Assembly: GCA_030867875.1 (NCBI GenBank)
Contig: JAOWCC010001634.1
Location: 31,949,867-32,013,866, forward strand
DNA from: Actinernus sp. WN-2022
Lineage: Eukaryota; Cnidaria; Anthozoa; Actiniaria; Actinernidae
DNA length: 64,000 bases
Reading direction: 5' to 3'
The position numbers and the translations under genes were made by a program. Below, one piece after another: positions 38,519 to 52,300 of the stretch. Within the stretch, counting starts at the first letter, position 1. Every line of letters begins with the position of its first letter. The notes beneath the pieces are model-generated. The model did not search any database, had not been told where the DNA came from, and saw nothing but the letters and a program-made list of their open reading frames with translations.

Positions 38519-39630
38519 GGGGAAACCACAGGGATATTTTCCCCGTTGACCAATAAACTCACAACTATTACGGTATACTTGTGTTTTGCCATTCTTGAAG
38601 TTTCGAGCTGTTTTAGGCTGAATAGGCTGGTATATTTACCTTTTTATTATGGAATAGGGTATCAATATGAGAGCGCACATGTTCATTTGTTTCTCTTGTG
38701 ACATTGATCAGACACAGATATTCGGGTCCGAGAATGAAGTGGCAAGAAACTGAAAGAAAATGAAGAGTATAATACAGCTTAAGCAATCAACCTCATTTGA
38801 CAATTTGTTTTCGTGTTCGTAAGAATAACTATGTAAAATAATAAACAAACGACTTTAAGTTTTGAAAAGTGATGCTTTCCACATTTACACCTTGTGTTGT
38901 TTTCACGAAGGAGGAGGCAGCAGAAACAAAAGCCGCTATCTTCGTTGTCATTACCTCCATCACCTGTGCGTCAATCGAATTTTAGATCCAATAAATACAA
39001 TGTTTGTGCCATTTTTGTTTCTGGCTCCAGAAATCGAAAACAATCACTCGAGGTATTTCAATAAGTGATGGTATCGGACCCTTTGTCATTGACAATTGAT
39101 TAAAGTTGCCAAAACATTCGAATTTTGTATTTTTTGCCGTGGATGGTTTTATTTTCATCGGATTTCTTCAAATTTTACTACTTTCAGTTTAGTCTTGAGT
39201 TAGAAACTGATTTTCTCTTTGGATAAAATAGTGTAAATGGAGTGAAAGTTGGGAATCTTAATTTCACGGCAGCTCAGTTGAAAACATGTTTATTTACGCA
39301 TGCTGGGATGAAAACCATAGCAAATTTATCGAGAAAATGTTACATGAGCTATATGATTGGAAAAATGTTGTTCCTTTTAATAAAAGCTGATACTTCCATA
39401 ACAGTTATTCTAAATTAAGACCCCTTCGTTATTCATGTTGATGGAGTTTAATCGAATGGTAAATAAGTAAAGCTGCGAATCGTTTATTGACAAAAACATG
39501 TTTTTGATCTGTAGACGTTAAAAGTATATGATGAGTTTCAATCTTTGCAGGGTTCTCATATAAGGCCCGCATTGTTTGCTTTATTTGGCTTTTCTCTCTT
39601 CCTTTTTCATTATGTGCCGCAATAACCAAG
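38519..39630. other. Non-coding stretch
   Basis: Only short domainless frames are present. Nothing repetitive was recognised. Confidence 0.4.
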
Positions 39631-39936
39631 CAGGGTCCGAAATTGCGCCTTATTTGGTGCCAATGCGACTAAATGTTGAGTGTTGGCGACCAAAATTTCA
39701 GAGTTAGTTGCCAGCTGGCGACTTACCTAAAGTCTTAACAATATTTTCACAATGTCCCGAAGTCACACGATGTTCTAAGTAAATTTAGCCAATAAAACAT
39801 GCCAGCAAATGTTCAGTCTTTGTCGCGTGTCGCTTGAAACTCGAAATGTGGCGACCACAATTGGTCATTTGGCGACGAAACATTTTTGGCTAGTCGCCAG
39901 TTGACGCCTACGTGAAAAAGTTAATTTCGGACCCTG
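39631..39936. mobile_element. 306-bp hAT-like MITE
   Basis: The ends CAGGGTCCGAAATT (39631-39644) and AATTTCGGACCCTG (39923-39936) are a perfect 14-bp inverted repeat. CAGGG-type termini are usual in hAT elements. The interior has several GGCGAC words and no coding capacity. I could not find a clear 8-bp target duplication. Confidence 0.65.
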
Positions 39937-42061
39937 CGAAGCGATGCTGGATATTCACAACAGAACGAAGATATTGATACTTCAGTACAATAAGTCGGGT
40001 ATTATTCATATTATTTGAATTTTCAATAATCGGTGCATACAAAATTGTATTATTGATATAAGTTCATTTGTTTCATTTGTTGATGACACTTATAACTTAT
40101 CACTAGAACGTGGTTGCTAGGAAATCTTACAGGAGTACATGCTGATAGGACGTAATACATTTTATTTTTAATTTGCAGTAACTGGGATTGAAAATGTTTG
40201 TTGTTTCTTTTTCCAATGTCAGAAATTAACATTAGTTATTTTAAGACTGCGGAAATTGAATCAACAGCCTCCTGCCATGTTATAGACTAGAAGAGAACTG
40301 AGTCAACTATTAAAAAAAAGAAGGAAAACACAATTGTTAAATTCTTGGTGTGTTTTTCCAGACCAAAATGCATTTTAAAAATTACTCAAAATACCCAAAT
40401 TAAGAGTTCTTAGAGCACCAGAAGACTTTGTGACATTCAAATCTTATATCGCCATCTTGCCGTATATGTCATAGCAGAAAATCCCAAAATTTAAATACAC
40501 TAAATACCCATATTACGATGTAAAAATACCGCATACTCAATTTCAAATTTCTTGGATACCAGTATACCCAAAACCCCTGGCCGTTCAAGAAAAGGGGTTT
40601 ACGTTTTGACAAACATTGCGTCCTTTGTGTGGTTTTAAACAAATGCCTTTCATACGAGTCAATGGACTCCGAAGTTCCGAAAAAGATCATACAGCGGTTT
40701 CATCATCCGTTCAACATTTGTTGAAGCCATTGGAAATGGCCTGAAAACATTTCCGAGTACAATAGCAGTTAATTAGAATGTTGAACAGACGTTGAACTGT
40801 TTGATCTCGGAATGTTGAATCGATGTTGAAAGCGCTTATCCGAGGCTTAACCCTAATCGTGCAATTGGTGGTAAAGTCAATTGATTAAAAAAAGGTTCGC
40901 ATCTTCGATACGGGAGAATCCAGTTGTAAGGCGTGTGTAAATTGTTTACACATACGAATCGCTATCATTCTTCAAAATAGAAACTAAACAAAGGTTATTT
41001 CTTATGAGAGCTAAACTAATTTTTATTTCAATATGACTAAGGGAAATTCGGCTGTTAATTGACACGAATTGAACCACTAAACGTTAATATAGTGATAATA
41101 AATGAACAAAAATGAAGCGACAAGGTTGAATTTATCGATTTTTGTGTTGATATTTTCTACAGCCGAGAGTTATCCGTCTTAGTATCGAAACCCTTACAGG
41201 AAACTTTACAAAACAGTGCCGTTTTAACGTTAATAATTTAATACTTAACTACAAATTGGTATTCATAGAGATGGACCGGGTCAGTCAGTACCCCGGAGAG
41301 ACTCTGAACTAATTTTGAAGCCGTGAAGCAAAACATCGGCAGAGCAAACGAAGCGAACCTGAGTCCCCTTGAGACCCGAACCATGTAAGTATTATCCGTT
41401 GTACATATCGAAATGCGTCATCATATATACGATTTTGTTGTGTATAAGAACTTATTACGAGATGCATATTGACTTTACTTTACACTTTTCTTATGAATCA
41501 ACGTTACACACAAAATAGAAAAAAATCATGAAAGAATAAAAAGAAAAATACTACTATTACAAGTAATAATATACATTTTAAAACGTACACTAGAGGAACT
41601 ACACAGACTAGGTTGAAATAGCCTATTGGATTTCGCGTCAACCTCTGCCTATCTCAGTTATGAAAACAGTTACAGGCAAAAACATTTGCAACGATTCACG
41701 AATTTGCGTGTTACCAAGCCTAACCAGTTTCAATGTTTTTTGTTTCGAGTGGTTCAATTATTTCAAAAAAAATTTAAATCGTTACTCTTAATTTACCTTC
41801 CTTTTTCAATAGCGAGTTTGCCTTAAGATTCCTTCACTTACAGATAAATAGTTGTTATACGGTTTTATAAGTAATGAGACTTGGTTTTTGTTAATTTTCA
41901 AGCATTAGGCCAGTGCATTTCTTAAATTCCTTTAATTTACCTTCCATGAGAGAAACAAACAATTTAATACATTTATTGATTTCAGAATACCCTTCTCTAC
42001 AAACAGCAAGTATGCAGAAGAGAAGAAAAACGTCTTCAAGTTGAAGGTAGGACACGGGCGC
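39937..42061. other. Non-coding stretch
   Basis: No gene is supported. 40720-40850 has repeated TGTTGAA words, and CCAT|GTAAGTATT at about 41380-41391 resembles a splice donor without a coding exon before it. Confidence 0.4.
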
Positions 42062-42441
42062 GCCAAGCTCATGTTACGAAAATATAACTGATAAGGGCTT
42101 GTATATATGGGAAGCTCATGCATATTATGAAAAATAAGGGTTTGTATGGGAACGTAACGAACTCCGTTTGCTAGCCAGAAATACTGTAAAAAAAGTGAAT
42201 AAAAATTACTTACCTTGCCACTGTGATGTGTTGTCATGTTTCTCTCCTAGTTGGGTAAATTTTAACTGATTTCAGCCAGTTTTTATATTACAGTGGCAAG
42301 GTAAGTCATTTTTAATATATATTTTTTCCAGTATTTCTGGCTAGTAAACGGAGTTCGTTACGTTCCCATACAAACCCTTATATTTCATGTGTGCTTCCCA
42401 TACAAACCCTTAAAAGTTATATTTTCGTAACATGAGCTTGG
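42062..42441. mobile_element. Foldback element, 380 bp, with arms over 150 nt
   Basis: Arms 42062-42223 and 42291-42441 are inverted copies, from CCAAGCTCATGTTACGAAAA inward to TACCTTGCCACTG, around a 67-nt loop. There are small length differences between arms. The inner end of the right arm contains CAAG|GTAAGT. No protein is encoded. Confidence 0.75.
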
Positions 42442-42959
42442 GGCACCTGTGGGAAGGAGTGTAAATTTAGTAGTAAATAAAATATACTTTCGGTTTAAAA
42501 TAATAACACCAAGTTTACAGTTTTACTCTAGTCAAAATGCCTCTTATCAAAGAACAGAAATGTTTAAATCTATAACAAACCCATGCATTCAATAGGAAAC
42601 TTTCTAGCAATATCTGATGTTTTCCCAAGCCTATTACGTTTTTAATATAAGTATACTGAAGTTGTTTTCGGAAAGATGAAATCAACCACAGTACTTAAAG
42701 TTTGGCTGAATATCAACAATAACCAGAGTCGATTTTCAAATAACAACCCATAGCAGCTGAGTACTGCAAATAAATAAATGATATAGCGTTATGGTTATTC
42801 CCTTGTTTTTGAATACAAGCATTATTGTTTTCTATAGCAATATAGTGAATCCTTTATTTTTTCAAGAACAAGAATCAGGTTTCGGAAAATGTAATTTCTG
42901 ACGAGTTACGAAGGAACGAATTTGTCAGATGTTCGGGTATTGTCTAGGGATTCACTGTT
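42442..42959. other. Non-coding stretch
   Basis: AT-rich sequence without recognised features. Confidence 0.4.
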
Positions 42960-43360
42960 ACTATGACTGGTTGTCACTCCTAAATAAACTATTTCACGGC
43001 CGTGAAATTTAACCGGTCATAAATGCGGTAGGCCGTGGGTTCGAATCCGGCCCGGCCGCGTCCTTGGGTTGAGACGTAAAAGCCGTTGGCCTTGTCTCCC
43101 AACACTTTCATTTCAGAAATGGGGGACGTAAAGAGTTTAGAGTTCAGAGTTTATTCGCAGATTTAAGCATTACAGGATTTTAGACGTTAATTTGGTTGTA
43201 CTATTCGTGAAGCGAACGGGATTGTTACCGGTGCATCAGACTGCTAAAATTTGTACCATCACGTCCTTGGGCAAGACGTTAAATCGTAGTCATCAGAATT
43301 GATTAATCTCGGTAATTAGATTGTATTATCTGGATGGAGGACTAATAATGTAGTCCGAGA
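42960..43360 (+). repeat. SINE-like sequence with tRNA B-box
   Basis: GGTTCGAATCC at 43038-43048 is a Pol III B box; the region upstream (CGGTCATAAATGCGGTAGG) looks like a degraded tRNA. CGTCCTTGGG...AGACGT occurs twice (43059 and 43261), similar to the conserved CCTTGGGCAAG box in SINE bodies of many marine invertebrates. The 3' end (TAATGTAGTCCGAGAATAAATAACTATCTTTACC) resembles the satellite unit that follows. Confidence 0.55.
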
Positions 43361-46300
43361 ATAAATAACTATCTTTACCTTTTTTTATTGCCGAATGTCT
43401 CGTAGTATAATGTAGTCAGAATTAACGAACCTCAACTGCTTAGGCTGTTGATAATAAATAACTACCTTTACCTTTTTTATTGACGAATGTCTCGTAGTAT
43501 AATGTAGTCAGAATTAACGAACCTCAACTGCTTAGGCTGTTGATAATAAATAACTACCTTTACCTTTTTTTATTGCCGAATGTCTCGTAGTATAATGTAG
43601 TCAGAATTAACGAACCTCAACTGCTTAGGCTGTTGATAATAAATAACTACCTTTACCTTTTTTTATTGCCGAATGTCTCGTAGTATAATGTAGTCAGAAT
43701 TAACGAACCTCAACTGCTTAGGCTGTTGATAATAAATAACTACCTTTACCTTTTTTTATTGCCGAATGTCTCGTAGTATAATGTAGTCAGAATTAACGAA
43801 CCTCAACTGCTTAGGCTGTTGATAATAAATAACTATATACATTTACCTTTTTTTATTGCCGAATGTCTCGTAGTATAATGTAGTCAGAATTAACGAACCT
43901 CAACTGCTTAGGCTGTTGATAATAAATAACTACCTTTACCTTTTTTTATTGCCGAATGTCTCGTAGTATAATGTAGTCAGAATTAACGAACCTCAACTGC
44001 TTAGGCTGTTGATAATAAATAACTACCTTTACCTTTTTTTATTGCCGAATGTCTCGTAGTATAATGTAGTCAGAATTAACAAACCTCAACTGCTTAGGCT
44101 GTTGATAATAAATAACTACCTTTACCTTTTTTTATTGCCGAATGTCTCGTAGTATAATGTAGTCAGAATTAACGAACCTCAACTGCTTAGGCTGTTGATA
44201 ATAAATAACTACCTTTACCTTTTTTTATTGCCGAATGTCTCGTAGTATAATGTAGTCAGAATTAACGAACCTCAACTGCTTAGGCTGTTGATAATAAATA
44301 ACTACCTTTACCTTTTTTTATTGCCGAATGTCTCGTAGTATAATGTAGTCAGAATTAACGAACCTCAACTGCTTAGGCTGTTGATAATAAATAACAACCT
44401 TTACCTTTTTTTATTGCCGAATGTCTCGTAGTATAATGTAGTCAGAATTAACAAACCTCAACTGCAGCTTAGGCTGTTGATAATAAATAACTACCTTTAC
44501 CTTTTTTTATTGCCGAATGTCTCGTAGTATAATGTAGTCAGAATTAACGAACCTCAACTGCTTAGGCTGTTGATAATAAATAACTACCTTTACCTTTTTT
44601 TATTGCCGAATGTCTCGTAGTATAATGTAGTCAGAATTAACAAACCTCAACTGCAGCTTAGGCTGTTGATAATAAATAACTACCTTTACCTTTTTTTATT
44701 GACGAATGTCTCGTAGTACAATGTAGTCAGAATTAACAAACCTCAACTGCAGCTTAGGCTGTTGATAATAAATAACTACCTTTACCTTTTTTTATTGCCG
44801 AATGTCACGTAGTATAATGTAGTCAGAATTAACAAACCTCAACTGCAGCTTAGGCTGTTGATAATAAATAACTACCTTTACCTTTTTTTATTGCCGAATG
44901 TCTCGTAGTATAATGTAGTCAGAATTAACGAACCTCAACTGCTTAGGCTGTTGATAATAAATAACTACCTTTACCTTTTTTTATTGCCGAATGTCTCGTA
45001 GTATAATGTAGTCAGAATTAACGAACCTCAACTGCTTAGGCTGTTGATAATAAATAACTACCTTTACCTTTTTTTATTGCCGAATGTCTCGTAGTATAAT
45101 GTAGTCAGAATTAACGAACCTCAACTGCTTAGGTTGTTGATAATAAATAACTACCTTTACCTTTTTTTATTGACGAATGTCTCGTAGTATAATGTTGTCA
45201 GAATTAACGAACCTCAACTGCTTAGGCTGTTGATAATAAATAACTACCTTTACCTTTTTTTATTGCCGAATGTCTCGTAGTATAATGTAGTCAGAATTAA
45301 CGAACCTCAACTGCTTAGGCTGTTGATAATAAATAACTACCTTTACCTTTTTTTATTGCCGAATGTCTCGTAGTATAATGTAGTCAGAATTAACGAACCT
45401 CAACTGCTTAGGCTGTTGATAATAAATAACTACCTTTACCTTTTTTTATTGCCGAATGTCTCGTAGTATAATGTAGTCAGAATTAACGAACCTCAACTGC
45501 TTAGGCTGTTGATAATAAATAACTACCTTTACCTTTTTTTATTGCCGAATGTCTCGTAGTATAATGTAGTCAGAATTAACGAACCTCAACTGCTTAGGCT
45601 GTTGATAATAAATAACTACCTTTACCTTTTTTTATTGCCGAATGTCTCGTAGTATAATGTAGTCAGAATTAACGAACCTCAACTGCTTAGGCTGTTGATA
45701 ATAAATAACTACCTTTACCTTTTTTTATTGCCGAATGTCTCGTAGTATAATGTAGTCAGAATTAACGAACCTCAACTGCTTAGGCTGTTGATAATAAATA
45801 ACTACCTTTACCTTTTTTTATTGCCGAATGTCTCGTAGTATAATGTAGTCAGAATTAACAAACCTCAACTGCTTAGGCTGTTGATAATAAATAACTACCT
45901 TTACCTTTTTTTATTGCCGAATGTCTCGTAGTATAATGTAGTCAGAATTAACGAACCTCAACTGCTTAGGCTGTTGATAATAAATAACTACCTTTACCTT
46001 TTTTTATTGCCGAATGTCTCGTAGTATAATGTAGTCAGAATTAACGAACCTCAACTGCTTAGGCTGTTGATAATAAATAACTACCTTTACCTTTTTTTAT
46101 TGCCGAATGTCTCGTAGTATAATGTAGTCAGAATTAACGAACCTCAACTGCTTAGGCTGTTGATAATAAATAACTACCTTTACCTTTTTTTATTGCCGAA
46201 TGTCTCGTAGTATAATGTAGTCAGAATTAACGAACTTCAACTGCTTAGGCTGTTGATAATAAATAACTACCTTTACCTTTTTTTATTGCCGAATGTCTCG

Positions 46301-49300
46301 TAGTATAATGTAGTCAGAATTAACGAACCTCAACTGCTTAGGCTGTTGATAATAAATAACTACCTTTACCTTTTTTTATTGCCGAATGTCTCGTAGTATA
46401 ATGTAGTCAGAATTAACGAACCTCAACTGCTTAGGCTGTTGATAATAAATAACTACCTTTACCTTTTTTTATTGCCGAATGTCTCGTAGTATAATGTAGT
46501 CAGAATTAACAAACCTCAACTGCAGCTTAGGCTGTTGATAATAAATAACTACCTTTACCTTTTTTTATTGCCGAATGTCTCGTAGTATAATGTAGTCAGA
46601 ATTAACGAACCTCAACTGCTTAGGCTGTTGATAATAAATAACTACCTTTACCTTTTTTTATTGCCGAATGTCTCGTAGTATAATGTAGTCAGAATTAACA
46701 AACCTCAACTGCAGCTTAGGCTGTTGATAATAAATAACTACCTTTACCTTTTTTTATTGACGAATGTCTCGTAGTATAATGTAGTCAGAATTAACAAACC
46801 TCAACTGCAGCTTAGGCTGTTGATAATAAATAACTACCTTTACCTTTTTTTATTGCCGAATGTCTCGTAGTATAATGTAGTCAGAATTAACAAACCTCAA
46901 CTGCTTAGGCTGTTGATAATAAATAACTACCTTTACCTTTTTTTATTGCCGAATGTCTCGTAGTATAATGTAGTCAGAATTAACGAACCTCAACTGCTTA
47001 GGCTGTTGATAATAAATAACTACCTTTACCTTTTTTTATTGCCGAATGTCTCGTAGTATAATGTAGTCAGAATTAACGAACCTCAACTGCTTAGGCTGTT
47101 GATAATAAATAACTACCTTTACCTTTTTTTATTGCCGAATGTCTCGTAGTATAATGTAGTCAGAATTAACGAACCTCAACTGCTTAGGCTGTTGATAATA
47201 AATAACTACCTTTACCTTTTTTTATTGCCGAATGTCTCGTAGTATAATGTAGTCAGAATTAACGAACCTCAACTGCTTAGGCTGTTGATAATAAATAACT
47301 ACCTTTACCTTTTTTTATTGCCGAATGTCTCGTAGTATAATGTAGTCAGAATTAACGAACCTCAACTGCTTAGGCTGTTGATAATAAATAACTACCTTTA
47401 CATTTTTTTATTGCCGAATGTCTCGTAGTATAATGTAGTCAGAATTAACGAACCTCAACTGCTTAGGCTGTTGATAATAAATAACTACCTTTACCTTTTT
47501 TTATTGCCGAATGTCTCGTAGTATAATGTAGTCAGAATTAACGAACCTCAACTGCTTAGGCTGTTGATAATAAATAACTACCTTTACCTTTTTTTATTGC
47601 CGAATGTCTCGTAGTATAATGTAGTCAGAATTAACGAACCTCAACTGCTTAGGCTGTTGATAATAAATAACTACCTTTACCTTTTTTTATTGCCGAATGT
47701 CTCGTAGTATAATGTAGTCAGAATTAACGAACCTCAACTGCTTAGGCTGTTGATAATAAATAACTACCTTTACCTTTTTTTATTGCCGAATGTCTCGTAG
47801 TATAATGTAGTCAGAATTAACGAACCTCAACTGCTTAGGCTGTTGATAATAAATAACTACCTTTACCTTTTTTTATTGCCGAATGTCTCGTAGTATAATG
47901 TAGTCAGAATTAACGAACCTCAACTGCTTAGGCTGTTGATAATAAATAACTACCTTTACCTTTTTTTATTGCCGAATGTCTCGTAGTATAATGTAGTCAG
48001 AATTAACAAACCTCAACTGCAGCTTAGGCTGTTGATAATAAATAACTACCTTTACCTTTTTTTATTGCCGAATGTCTCGTAGTATAATGTAGTCAGAATT
48101 AACGAACCTCAACTGCTTAGGCTGTTGATAATAAATAACTACCTTTACCTTTTTTTATTGCCGAATGTCTCGTAGTATAATGTAGTCAGAATTAACAAAC
48201 CTCAACTGCAGCTTAGGCTGTTGATAATAAATAACTACCTTTACCTTTTTTTATTGACGAATGTCTCGTAGTATAATGTAGTCAGAATTAACAAACCTCA
48301 ACTGCAGCTTAGGCTGTTGATAATAAATAACTACCTTTACCTTTTTTTATTGCCGAATGTCTCGTAGTATAATGTAGTCAGAATTAACAAACCTCAACTG
48401 CTTAGGCTGTTGATAATAAATAACTACCTTTACCTTTTTTTATTGCCGAATGTCTCGTAGTATAATGTAGTCAGAATTAACGAACCTCAACTGCTTAGGC
48501 TGTTGATAATAAATAACTACCTTTACCTTTTTTTATTGCCGAATGTCTCGTAGTATAATGTAGTCAGAATTAACGAACCTCAACTGCTTAGGCTGTTGAT
48601 AATAAATAACTACCTTTACCTTTTTTTATTGCCGAATGTCTCGTAGTATAATGTAGTCAGAATTAACGAACCTCAACTGCTTAGGCTGTTGATAATAAAT
48701 AACTACCTTTACCTTTTTTTATTGCCGAATGTCTCGTAGTATAATGTAGTCAGAATTAACGAACCTCAACTGCTTAGGCTGTTGATAATAAATAACTACC
48801 TTTACCTTTTTTTATTGCCGAATGTCTCGTAGTATAATGTAGTCAGAATTAACGAACCTCAACTGCTTAGGCTGTTGATAATAAATAACTACCTTTACCT
48901 TTTTTTATTGCCGAATGTCTCGTAGTATAATGTAGTCAGAATTAACGAACCTCAACTGCTTAGGCTGTTGATAATAAATAACTACCTTTACCTTTTTTTA
49001 TTGCCGAATGTCTCGTAGTATAATGTAGTCAGAATTAACGAACCTCAACTGCTTAGGCTGTTGATAATAAATAACTACCTTTACCTTTTTTTATTGCCGA
49101 ATGTCTCGTAGTATAATGTAGTCAGAATTAACGAACCTCAACTGCTTAGGCTGTTGATAATAAATAACTACCTTTACCTTTTTTTATTGCCGAATGTCTC
49201 GTAGTATAATGTAGTCAGAATTAACGAACCTCAACTGCTTAGGCTGTTGATAATAAATAACTACCTTTACCTTTTTTTATTGCCGAATGTCTCGTAGTAT

Positions 49301-52300
49301 AATGTAGTCAGAATTAACGAACCTCAACTGCTTAGGCTGTTGATAATAAATAACTACCTTTACCTTTTTTTATTGCCGAATGTCTCGTAGTATAATGTAG
49401 TCAGAATTAACAAACCTCAACTGCAGCTTAGGCTGTTGATAATAAATAACTACCTTTACCTTTTTTTATTGCCGAATGTCTCGTAGTATAATGTAGTCAG
49501 AATTAACGAACCTCAACTGCTTAGGCTGTTGATAATAAATAACTACCTTTACCTTTTTTTATTGCCGAATGTCTCGTAGTATAATGTAGTCAGAATTAAC
49601 AAACCTCAACTGCAGCTTAGGCTGTTGATAATAAATAACTACCTTTACCTTTTTTTATTGCCGAATGTCTCGTAGTATAATGTAGTCAGAATTAACAAAC
49701 CTCAACTGCAGCTTAGGCTGTTGATAATAAATAACTACCTTTACCTTTTTTTATTGCCGAATGTCTCGTAGTATAATGTAGTCAGAATTAACAAACCTCA
49801 ACTGCTTAGGCTGTTGATAATAAATAACTACCTTTACCTTTTTTTATTGCCGAATGTCTCGTAGTATAATGTAGTCAGAATTAACGAACCTCAACTGCTT
49901 AGGCTGTTGATAATAAATAACTACCTTTACCTTTTTTTATTGCCGAATGTCTCGTAGTATAATGTAGTCAGAATTAACGAACCTCAACTGCTTAGGCTGT
50001 TGATAATAAATAACTACCTTTACCTTTTTTTATTGCCGAATGTCTCGTGGTATAATGTAGTCAGAATTAACGAACCTCAACTGCTTAGGCTGTTGATAAT
50101 AAATAACTACCTTTACCTTTTTTTATTGCCGAATGTCTCGTAGTATAATGTAGTCAGAATTAACGAACCTCAACTGCTTAGGCTGTTGATAATAAATAAC
50201 TACCTTTACCTTTTTTATTGCCGAATGTCTCGTAGTATAATGTAGTCAGAATTAACGAACCTCAACTGCTTAGGCTGTTGATAATAAATAACTACCTTTA
50301 CCTTTTTTTATTGCCGAATGTCTCGTAGTATAATGTAGTCAGAATTAACGAACCTCAACTGCTTAGGCTGTTGATAATAAATAACTACCTTTACCTTTTT
50401 ATATTGCCGAATGTCTCGTAGTATAATGTAGTCAGAATTAACAAACCTCAACTGCAGCTTAGGCTGTTGATAATAAATAACTACCTTTACCTTTTTTTAT
50501 TGCCGAATGTCTCGTAGTATAATGTAGTCAGAATTAACGAACCTCAACTGCTTAGGCTGTTGATAATAAATAACTACCTTTACCTTTTTTTATTGCCGAA
50601 TGTCTCGTAGTATAATGTAGTCAGTATTAACAAACCTCAACTGCAGCTTAGGCTGTTGATAATAAATAACTACCTTTACCTTTTTTTATTGACGAATGTC
50701 TCGTAGTATAATGTAGTCAGAATTAACAAACCTCAACTGCAGCTTAGGCTGTTGATAATAAATAACTACCTTTACCTTTTTTTATTGCCGAATGTCACGT
50801 AGTATAATGTAGTCAGAATTAACAAACCTCAACTGCTTAGGCTGTTGATAATAAATAACTACCTTTACCTTTTTTTATTGACAAATGTCTCGTAGTATAA
50901 TGTAGTCAGAATTAACGAACCTCAACTGCTTAGGCTGTTGATAATAAATAACTATATACCTTTACCTTTTTTTATTGACGAATGTCTCGTAGTATAATGT
51001 AGTCAGAATTAACGAACCTCAACTGCTTAGGCTGTTGATAATAAATAACTATATACCTTTACCTTTTTTTATTGACGAATGTCTCGTAGTATAATGTAGT
51101 CAGAATTAACGAACCTCAACTGCTTAGGCTGTTGATAATAAATAACTACCTTTACCTTTTTTTATTGCCGAATGTCTCGTAGTATAATGTAGTCAGAATT
51201 AACGAACCTCAACTGCTTAGGCTGTTGATAATAAATAACTACCTTTACCTTTTTTATTGCCGAATGTCTCGTAGTATAATGTAGTCAGAATTAACAAACC
51301 TCAACTGCAGCTTAGGCTGTTGATAATAAATAACTACCTTTACCTTTTTTTATTGACGAATGTCTCGTAGTATAATGTAGTCAGAATTAACGAACCTCAA
51401 CTGCTTAGGCTGTTGATAATAAATAACTACCTTTACCTTTTTTTATTGACGAATGTCTCATAGTATAATGTAGTCAGAATTAACGAACCTCAACTGCAGC
51501 TTAGGCTGTTGATAATAAATAACTACCTTTACCTTTTTTTATTGCCGACTGTCTCGTAGTATAATGTAGTCAGAATTAACAAACCTCAACTGCAGCTTAG
51601 GCTGTTGATAATAAATAACTACCTTTACCTTTTTTTATTGACGAATGTCTCGTAGTATAATGTAGTCAGAATTAACGAACCTCAACTGCAGCTTAGGCTG
51701 TTGATAATAAATAACTACCTTTACCTTTTTTTATTGCCGAATGTCTCGTAGTATAATGTAGTCAGAATTAACAAACCTCAACTGCAGCTTAGGCTGTTGA
51801 TAATAAATAACTACCTTTACCTTTTTTTATTGCCGAATGTCTCGTAGTATAATGTAGTCAGAATTAACAAACCTCAACTGCTTAGGCTGTTGATAATAAA
51901 TAACTACCTTTACCTTTTTTTATTGCCGAATGTCTCGTAGTATAATGTAGTCAGAATTAACGAACCTCAACTGCTTAGGCTGTTGATAATAAATAACTAC
52001 CTTTACCTTTTTTTATTGCCGAATGTCTCGTAGTATAATGTAGTCAGAATTAACAAACCTCAACTGCAGCTTAGGCTGTTGATAATAAATAACTACCTTT
52101 ACCTTTTTTTATTGCCGAATGTCTCGTAGTATAATGTAGTCAGAATTAACGAACCTCAACTGCTTAGGCTGTTGATAATAAATAACTACCTTTACCTTTT
52201 TTTATTGCCGAATGTCTCGTAGTATAATGTAGTCAGAATTAACGAACCTCAACTGCTTAGGCTGTTGATAATAAATAACTACCTTTACCTTTTTTTATTG

